Shown here in pieces: positions 43,935 through 48,916 of a stretch of 48,916 nucleotides of DNA. The notes beneath the pieces are model-generated. The model had not been told where the DNA came from. It saw only the letters and a list, made by a program, of their open reading frames with translations, and made no database searches. The DNA is from Colwelliaceae bacterium (lineage in GTDB: Bacteria; Pseudomonadota; Gammaproteobacteria; Enterobacterales; Alteromonadaceae), in the NCBI GenBank assembly GCA_023954655.1, contig JAGSHH010000003.1:1-48916 (forward strand), in the 5' to 3' direction. The first letter of the stretch is position 1; every line of letters begins with the position of its first letter. The position numbers and the translations under genes are program-made.

Positions 43935-44067
43935 GTGTTATTGCACAAAATATAAGGGCTATTTATGCTTAAGTCATTATTAAAAAGTATAACGTTATAT
44001 TTTTTGTCGACGAAAATTGTAGTTATTTACTTGTTCTCATAATCATTTAAGCGAGAAGTGGACAGTT

Positions 44068-45690
44068 ATGGAAAATCAACCTTGGTGGCGTGGCGCTGTT
44101 ATATATCAAATTTATCCTCGTAGCTTCATGGATGCGAATCATGATGGTATTGGTGATTTATCAGGTATTGTACAAAAGCTACCCTATGTTAAGAACTTAG
44201 GGGTTGATGCCATTTGGATTTCGCCATTTTTTAAATCTCCAATGAAAGATTTTGGCTATGATATTAGTGATTATCGTGAGATTGATCCGATGTTTGGCAC
44301 AATGGAAGATTTTGATCAATTAATGGCTGAAGCTAAAACACTTGATTTAAAAGTGATTATTGATCAAGTACTAAGCCATACTTCTGATCAGCACGCTTGG
44401 TTTGTAGAAAGCCGTCAAAGTAGAACAAATGATAAGGCTGATTGGTATGTTTGGGCTGATGCTAAGGAAGATGGCACACCACCTAATAATTGGTTGTCAA
44501 TTTTTGGTGGCGGTGCATGGCAATGGGAGCCTCGTCGTCAACAATACTATTTACATAACTTTTTAACCTCGCAACCTGATTTAAATTTTCACAATGAAGA
44601 AGTGCGCAAAGCTGTTCTTGAAAATGTTAAATTTTGGCTAGATCATGGTGTTGATGGTTTCCGATTAGATGCTATTAACTTTTGCTTTCACGATAAATTA
44701 TTACGTGATAACCCAGCAAAAGCGGTTGAAGATCGCCAAGGTCGTGGGTTTAGTGAAGATAATCCATACGCATTTCAATACCATTATTACAATAATACAC
44801 AGCCTGAAAATATTAGTTTTATGGAAGAGATCCGCGCGTTAATGGATCAATATCCTAACGTTGTAACCCTCGGTGAAATTTCATCTGAAGATTCGTTACA
44901 AACTATGGCGGAATACACTCAAGGTGATAAACGTTTACATATGGCATATAGCTTTGAGCTATTAACGCCTGATGGTAATCCTAAATATATTCGCTCAACA
45001 GTAGAAGCACTTGAAGATAAATTATCTGACGGTTGGCCTTGTTGGGCTATTGGTAATCATGATGTAACTCGAGTTGCCACACGTTGGGGGGGAAAGGAAA
45101 ATTCTCCTGTTCAAAGTAAAATGTTTAATGCCATGTTAGCCTCATTACGAGGTAGTGTTTGTAGTTATCAAGGAGAAGAGTTAGGGCTTACAGAAGCAAA
45201 CATCGCTTTTGAAGACTTACAAGACCCATACGGGATTACATTTTGGCCAACTTTTAAAGGACGAGATGGTTGTCGCACTCCAATGCCATGGGATGAGAAT
45301 CAAATTAACTCAGGCTTTTCAGAAAACAATATGCCTTGGTTGCCTATTGATCACTTGCATAATGAAAATGCAGTGAGTATTCAAGAGGCCATCGAGAGTT
45401 CAGTATTAAATGCCTATCGTACCTTTTTACATTGGCGAAAAACGCAACCATGTTTGCTCTACGGCGATATTGAATTTATTGAGAGTAATGATGAACATCT
45501 TATTTTTACTCGAACTTATCAACAGAAACAAGTAATGGTAATTGTTAACTTTTCCAACAATGATACTTATTACAAGCCAGATTCCTCAGATGTAAAATCG
45601 TTATTTGGTCATGGATTTAAAGATATAGAAATAGATGAAAATAATGAGATCAGTGTTGCACCATATCAAATAGCGTTTTTAGATTTGTAA
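44068..45690 (+). CDS. Cytoplasmic GH13 alpha-glucosidase
   Basis: 540 aa without a signal peptide. It has the oligo-1,6-/alpha-glucosidase start WWRGAVIYQIYPRSFMDANHDGIGDLSGI, then YDISDYREIDPMFGTMEDF, VIIDQVLSHTSDQH, DGFRLDAINF (nucleophile), TLGEISSED (acid/base) and AIGNHDVTR, with CRTPMPWDENQINSGFS after the barrel. This set fits GH13 alpha-glucosidases acting on maltose and maltodextrins; the VLSHTSDQH segment with S rather than N before HTS fits the alpha-1,4-specific group. It completes the pathway after import by the MFS carrier. Start ATG 44068 has an AGAAG site. A terminator follows at 45719. Confidence 0.95.
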   Translation: MENQPWWRGAVIYQIYPRSFMDANHDGIGDLSGIVQKLPYVKNLGVDAIWISPFFKSPMKDFGYDISDYREIDPMFGTMEDFDQLMAEAKTLDLKVIIDQVLSHTSDQHAWFVESRQSRTNDKADWYVWADAKEDGTPPNNWLSIFGGGAWQWEPRRQQYYLHNFLTSQPDLNFHNEEVRKAVLENVKFWLDHGVDGFRLDAINFCFHDKLLRDNPAKAVEDRQGRGFSEDNPYAFQYHYYNNTQPENISFMEEIRALMDQYPNVVTLGEISSEDSLQTMAEYTQGDKRLHMAYSFELLTPDGNPKYIRSTVEALEDKLSDGWPCWAIGNHDVTRVATRWGGKENSPVQSKMFNAMLASLRGSVCSYQGEELGLTEANIAFEDLQDPYGITFWPTFKGRDGCRTPMPWDENQINSGFSENNMPWLPIDHLHNENAVSIQEAIESSVLNAYRTFLHWRKTQPCLLYGDIEFIESNDEHLIFTRTYQQKQVMVIVNFSNNDTYYKPDSSDVKSLFGHGFKDIEIDENNEISVAPYQIAFLDL

Positions 45691-45718
45691 GTTCCCTTTG
45701 GTTTTTTAATAGACTATT

Positions 45719-45744
45719 AGCCTTATTTAATAAGGCTTTTTTTT
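45719..45744 (+). terminator. Intrinsic terminator after the alpha-glucosidase gene
   Basis: AGCCTTATT / AATAAGGCT stem followed by eight T. It overlaps the 3' end of the convergent GrpB-like gene, whose stop codon (45723-45725) lies within the stem. Confidence 0.8.
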
Positions 45745-46235
45745 ATAACATTTTTAATAAATGGCCATTTGTTTTTAGTATATCCCTCTCGGTCATCAAT
45801 AAATCTTGCAGCTAACCGATATTTTAATGTTTGGTATTGGTTTGCTAACTCTGAGTTTGCTCTTAATGCGTCTCTAAACTTTATACGCTCATGCCATAAT
45901 GGACTTAGGTAGGGAATAAGGTGTAAATGGTGTGTTCTAATTTCAGGTGAAGGCTTACAAAACCAGTGCATAACATCAGATTTATAGGGGTAATAGCAAT
46001 AGCCAGATTGAGTTAATTTATCAATCAAATACTTGGAAGATTCAAGAGATTCAACACCAATCATAATATCAATGATTGGTTTGGCCGCTAAACCTTTTAC
46101 TGCCGTACTACCAACATGTTCAATTGTACCTTTGAAATCATTTTTTAATACAAGCGCTAGGGATGCTTTTTCATCTGAAAACATCTTTGGCCAGTTATTA
46201 TTGTACTTTTCTATAAATATAGAGTCATCAGACAT
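45723..46235 (-). CDS. GrpB/UPF0157-family nucleotidyltransferase-like protein
   Basis: 170 aa with the GrpB pattern: EKYNNNWPKMFSDEKASL, IEHVGSTAVKGLAAKPIIDIMIGV (nucleotidyltransferase-like motif), HWFCKPSPEIRTHHLHLIPYLSPLW and RFRDALRANSELANQYQTLKYRLA. Activity of the family is not firmly known. It starts 6 bp downstream of waaA on the same strand and is probably co-transcribed with it. Confidence 0.9.
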   Translation of the reverse strand: MSDDSIFIEKYNNNWPKMFSDEKASLALVLKNDFKGTIEHVGSTAVKGLAAKPIIDIMIGVESLESSKYLIDKLTQSGYCYYPYKSDVMHWFCKPSPEIRTHHLHLIPYLSPLWHERIKFRDALRANSELANQYQTLKYRLAARFIDDREGYTKNKWPFIKNVIKKSLIK

Positions 46236-46241
46236 ATAGGT

Positions 46242-47552
46242 TTAACATTTTTGTAAAAGCTCATTTAAGACTTTAACGGACTTAGCTGTTGCACCTTGGT
46301 TTTCTTGAACAACTTTATAAGCATTTTCTCCTAGAGTCATGCTTGCTTCTTTGTTCATTAATAGTCGATTAACGCTTTTAGTGAGTGCCACAGTTTGCTC
46401 GTTAACACTTGATGAATTGTTTGTATTTATCTGTTCAATGCCACTTTTGCTAGAGAGTTGTTCCATAACTTTTCTAAAATTAGTCATGTCGTGACCAACT
46501 ACTATGGCTTTTTTAAACAATGCTGGTTCCAATGGATTATGACCACCTATTGTAGAAAAGCTACCACCCATAGTTACAATATCTGCTAATGAAAAAGCAG
46601 GTAAAAGTTCACCTAAGGTATCAATCAACCAAATGTCATTACCTTCTTTAATCACTTCTTTTTTACTACGTCTTATCGTATTAAAACCTTGTGCTTGGCA
46701 TAATTGAAAAATACTATCAAATCGTTCTGGGTGTCTTGGCACTAATATTAATAATAAATTTTTGTGTTGTTCTTTTAAGGATTTGAAGCTCGTTAAAATA
46801 AGTTCTTCATCACCGGGATGAGTACTTGCGACAAGCCAAACTTGTCTTTCACTCTTTATAAATTCTTTTAGTACTTGCTGTTTTAATTCAGTTTCAGGGT
46901 TAATTTCTAAGTCGAATTTTAAATTTCCTGAGACATGACAGATTTCTTTTTTAGCACCTAAAGCTAAAAAATTTCTTTGATTATCATCACTCTGTGTCAA
47001 AATTTTATCAAAACTCTGTATGCAAGGTCGTATAAGCCAGTCAAGTTTTCGATAACTTTTCATTGAGTTATCTGATAAGCGACCGTTTATTAATTGTAGT
47101 TTTATCTGTTGTTGATGGCATTGGGTTATCAAGTTTGGCCATAACTCTGTTTCCATTAATACCATTATTTGTGGCTGTAATTTGTTTAAAAATATCCAAG
47201 TACAAGGAAATATGTCTAAAGGTAAATAACAATGTTGCACTCTTTCATTAAACATCTTCTTTACTTGTGCAGAGCCAGTTGGGGTAAAGGTTGTTAGTGT
47301 GATAGGAACATCTGGGTGACTATTTAGCAATTGTTCTATAAATGGTTTTAAAGCGATAACCTCACCAACACTCGATGCGTGTACAATAATACCGTTTTGT
47401 TTAAATGATTTGGATACCAAACCTAAACGTTCTAATAAACGAACTCTGTAGGCGGGGTGATTATGAGAACGTAAAATTAATAGTAGAATAATCACAGGGA
47501 AAAGTACGATTAAGAAAATTCGATAGATTAATAAAGTAAATGAATAACGCAA
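46242..47552 (-). CDS. waaA: Lipid IVA 3-deoxy-D-manno-octulosonic acid transferase
   Basis: 436-aa GT30 enzyme adding KDO to lipid IVA at the inner membrane. N-terminal membrane anchor (FTLLIYRIFLIVLFPVIILLLIL), then YRVRLLERLGL, IIVHASSVGEVIALKPFI, LTTFTPTGSAQVKK, LMETELWPNLI, INGRLSDNSMKSYRK, VWLVASTHPGDEELIL, LVPRHPERFD and the C-terminal GGSFSTIGGHNPLEPALF. Length and motifs are usual. The other LPS core genes (kdkA, GT9) and coaD lie 27-30 kb away beyond the sugar locus. Confidence 0.97.
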   Translation of the reverse strand: MRYSFTLLIYRIFLIVLFPVIILLLILRSHNHPAYRVRLLERLGLVSKSFKQNGIIVHASSVGEVIALKPFIEQLLNSHPDVPITLTTFTPTGSAQVKKMFNERVQHCYLPLDIFPCTWIFLNKLQPQIMVLMETELWPNLITQCHQQQIKLQLINGRLSDNSMKSYRKLDWLIRPCIQSFDKILTQSDDNQRNFLALGAKKEICHVSGNLKFDLEINPETELKQQVLKEFIKSERQVWLVASTHPGDEELILTSFKSLKEQHKNLLLILVPRHPERFDSIFQLCQAQGFNTIRRSKKEVIKEGNDIWLIDTLGELLPAFSLADIVTMGGSFSTIGGHNPLEPALFKKAIVVGHDMTNFRKVMEQLSSKSGIEQINTNNSSSVNEQTVALTKSVNRLLMNKEASMTLGENAYKVVQENQGATAKSVKVLNELLQKC

Positions 47553-47766
47553 AGCAAAAATTCTATGAGTAAAGTTATAATCAGTATACTCGATTCTTTA
47601 TCAATCTATAAATGCCACTAGTGAAATTAAAGGAAATTTAGAGCTTAATTAAAAAATAATGAAAATGGTCGATAAAGAGTTTTGTAAATTTTAGCAATGC
47701 TAGCCGAGCACATGAATTTGCGTTATTCTGGTTTTGCTGCAACTTGAAACTAATAGGGAAGTAACT

Positions 47767-48582
47767 TTGAGTGTCACTATATACAAAATATTGATTAATG
47801 CTTTGAAAAAAATCTCTTTATTGTTTATTGGAGGCATTTGTACATTTGCCCTAGCTCAAGAAGATGTACCTGAAATTGAGGAACCAACTCCAGAGGAAGT
47901 TCATCAAGTAAAATTTATGACTCAAGATAAATTTATGCTCACGGGTAAATATTTTGCAGGAAAGGCCGATCATTCTGGCGTTTTACTTTTACATGATTGT
48001 TCACATGATAGTAGCAGTTATGACAAGTTAACTGAGTTATTATCAAACTATGGAATACATGCATTATCACTTGACCTTAGAGGTTATGGAGAGAGTATTT
48101 CTGATGAATTTTCTCATCGTATTATAAAGAGTAATTCAAAGGATATTTCCACTTATCAAAGTGAATTTATGCGTATCACGTCTTTTTGGAAAAGTGATGT
48201 TCTTGCGGCTTATAATTATTTACGTTCAAGAATAGATAACAAAAGAGATGTTGCTGTAGTATCAGCGGGATGCTCATCATCACAAGCAATATTTTTAGCA
48301 CAAAAAATGCGCATAAAAAGTTTTGTGATGATCACACCTATTCTCAATTATATGGAAAAAGACCATTATAAAAACTTAATAGACATCCCTGCTTATTTCT
48401 TAAGTTCTACTCATGATGCCGAGACTTATCAAACATCCAAAGAATTATTTGATTGGAATGGCGATGACCGCTCAACATTTCAGTTATTTAAAGGGAACCG
48501 TCAAGGCAATAGTTTGCTTAATCGAAAGAGATATCTTTCTCATGATGTCGCATTATGGCTGAATGATAATTTATCTAAATAA
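47767..48582 (+). CDS. Alpha/beta hydrolase, exported, with atypical nucleophile motif
   Basis: 271 aa if translation starts at TTG 47767, which has an AGGGAAG site 6 bp upstream and gives a signal peptide (INALKKISLLFIGGICTFALAQ). The track start at TTG 47734 lies upstream of that site. The acidic linker EDVPEIEEPTPEEVH precedes the hydrolase core: GVLLLHDCSHDSSSYDKLTELLSNYGIHALSLDLRGYGES, then VAVVSAGCSSSQAIFLAQ and a late SHDVALWL. The nucleophile elbow GCSSS replaces GxSxG, while a terminal His and a DAETYQ Asp are present. Substrate unknown. It is divergent from waaA. Confidence 0.75.
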   Translation: MSVTIYKILINALKKISLLFIGGICTFALAQEDVPEIEEPTPEEVHQVKFMTQDKFMLTGKYFAGKADHSGVLLLHDCSHDSSSYDKLTELLSNYGIHALSLDLRGYGESISDEFSHRIIKSNSKDISTYQSEFMRITSFWKSDVLAAYNYLRSRIDNKRDVAVVSAGCSSSQAIFLAQKMRIKSFVMITPILNYMEKDHYKNLIDIPAYFLSSTHDAETYQTSKELFDWNGDDRSTFQLFKGNRQGNSLLNRKRYLSHDVALWLNDNLSK

Positions 48583-48916
48583 ACAGTATATTTAATCTGA
48601 CAGACAGCTAAGAGCGAGCAACGGACTTTGGTTGTTAAGGTTTTAAGGGTAGCAACTAGCCAATTATGAACATTGCAAACTCATGAGTATATTTAGGGCA
48701 ATATTAGCCAAGATTTTCTACTCACTTGTTGGACTGATTTAAGCTCATTACTTTCTGTGGGCATTCCTCGTTTTCAATATACAGCAAATATCTCAGAAAA
48801 ATACGCATTCTCATTATTAAGTATATATTCTGTTAATTTCCAAAAACTTTTTCGAAGTGAAGTAGAAATAGAGGTAGTTCACTTTTTTGTAGATACCGGA
48901 TATGTGCAGCTTTAAA
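48583..48916. other. Gene-poor window edge with a start-less reading frame
   Basis: A 334-bp stretch without an annotated gene. One frame is open from 48697 to the TAA at 48913-48915 and reads plausibly (NISQDFLLTCWTDLSSLLSVGIPRFQYTANISEKYAFSLLSIYSVNFQKL...). It has no ATG and a TAG precedes it, so it is either a gene fragment or chance. I do not recognise a family and see no tRNA or clear terminator. Confidence 0.35.

Overview
The window looks like the chromosome of a low-GC marine gammaproteobacterium of the Alteromonadales, most like Colwelliaceae (Colwellia or Thalassotalea type). This rests on AT-rich coding sequence, the mutM/coaD/kdkA/GT9/waaA envelope-repair backbone, many TonB-dependent receptor and GH13 genes, and a ChrR-type ECF/photolyase regulon. 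The genus is inferred from gene content only.

Layout. (1) 1-1181: the 3' end of an ATP-grasp gene and intact mutM. (2) 1182 to about 16200: a stress and photoprotection block. It holds mipA-like, DUF2878, chalcone-isomerase-like, DUF3833, a TIGR01777 epimerase, a four-repeat fasciclin lipoprotein and a LON-domain protein. These are followed by a ten-gene operon: ECF sigma, ChrR anti-sigma, DUF523/DUF1722, CPD photolyase, SnoaL-like, SDR, FAD amine oxidase-like, DUF1365, Cfa-like methyltransferase and lipocalin. Six transcription units in this block start with the same promoter, about TGATCY-N16-CGTAWNNA, which I read as the site of the block's own ECF sigma factor. (3) 16205-16307: a decayed second copy of the mutM 3' end. 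The block is therefore bracketed by an imperfect direct repeat of the mutM terminus, which suggests it was inserted between mutM and its usual convergent neighbour coaD. (4) 16311-19992: DUF6491 lipoprotein, coaD, TetR, KDO kinase and a GT9 heptosyltransferase. (5) 20097-45690: a starch/maltodextrin utilisation locus. It has a LacI regulator, an MFS sugar transporter, GH97 glucosidase, neopullulanase-like GH13, two pullulanase lipoproteins, a TonB receptor, a tryptophan-halogenase-family flavoprotein, a second TonB receptor, a GNAT, a GH13 amylase lipoprotein and a cytoplasmic GH13 glucosidase. Eight near-identical palindromes (TGMATACGTATKCA) sit upstream of the hydrolase and receptor units and are the likely LacI-family operators. 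(6) 45723-48582: GrpB-like, waaA and an alpha/beta hydrolase, then a gene-poor edge.

How the genes work together. In the first block, singlet oxygen or light would release the ECF factor from ChrR. It would then induce DNA repair (photolyase), sulfur/nucleobase repair (DUF523), lipid methylation or oxidation (Cfa-like, FAD oxidase, DUF1365, SDR) and outer-membrane lipoproteins. In the second block, surface lipoprotein pullulanases and amylase would cut starch, the TonB receptor would import maltodextrins, periplasmic GH97/GH13 enzymes would trim them, the MFS protein would carry sugars inward, and the cytoplasmic glucosidase would finish degradation under LacI control. The two blocks appear to split a formerly compact waaA-GT9-kdkA-coaD-mutM envelope cluster.
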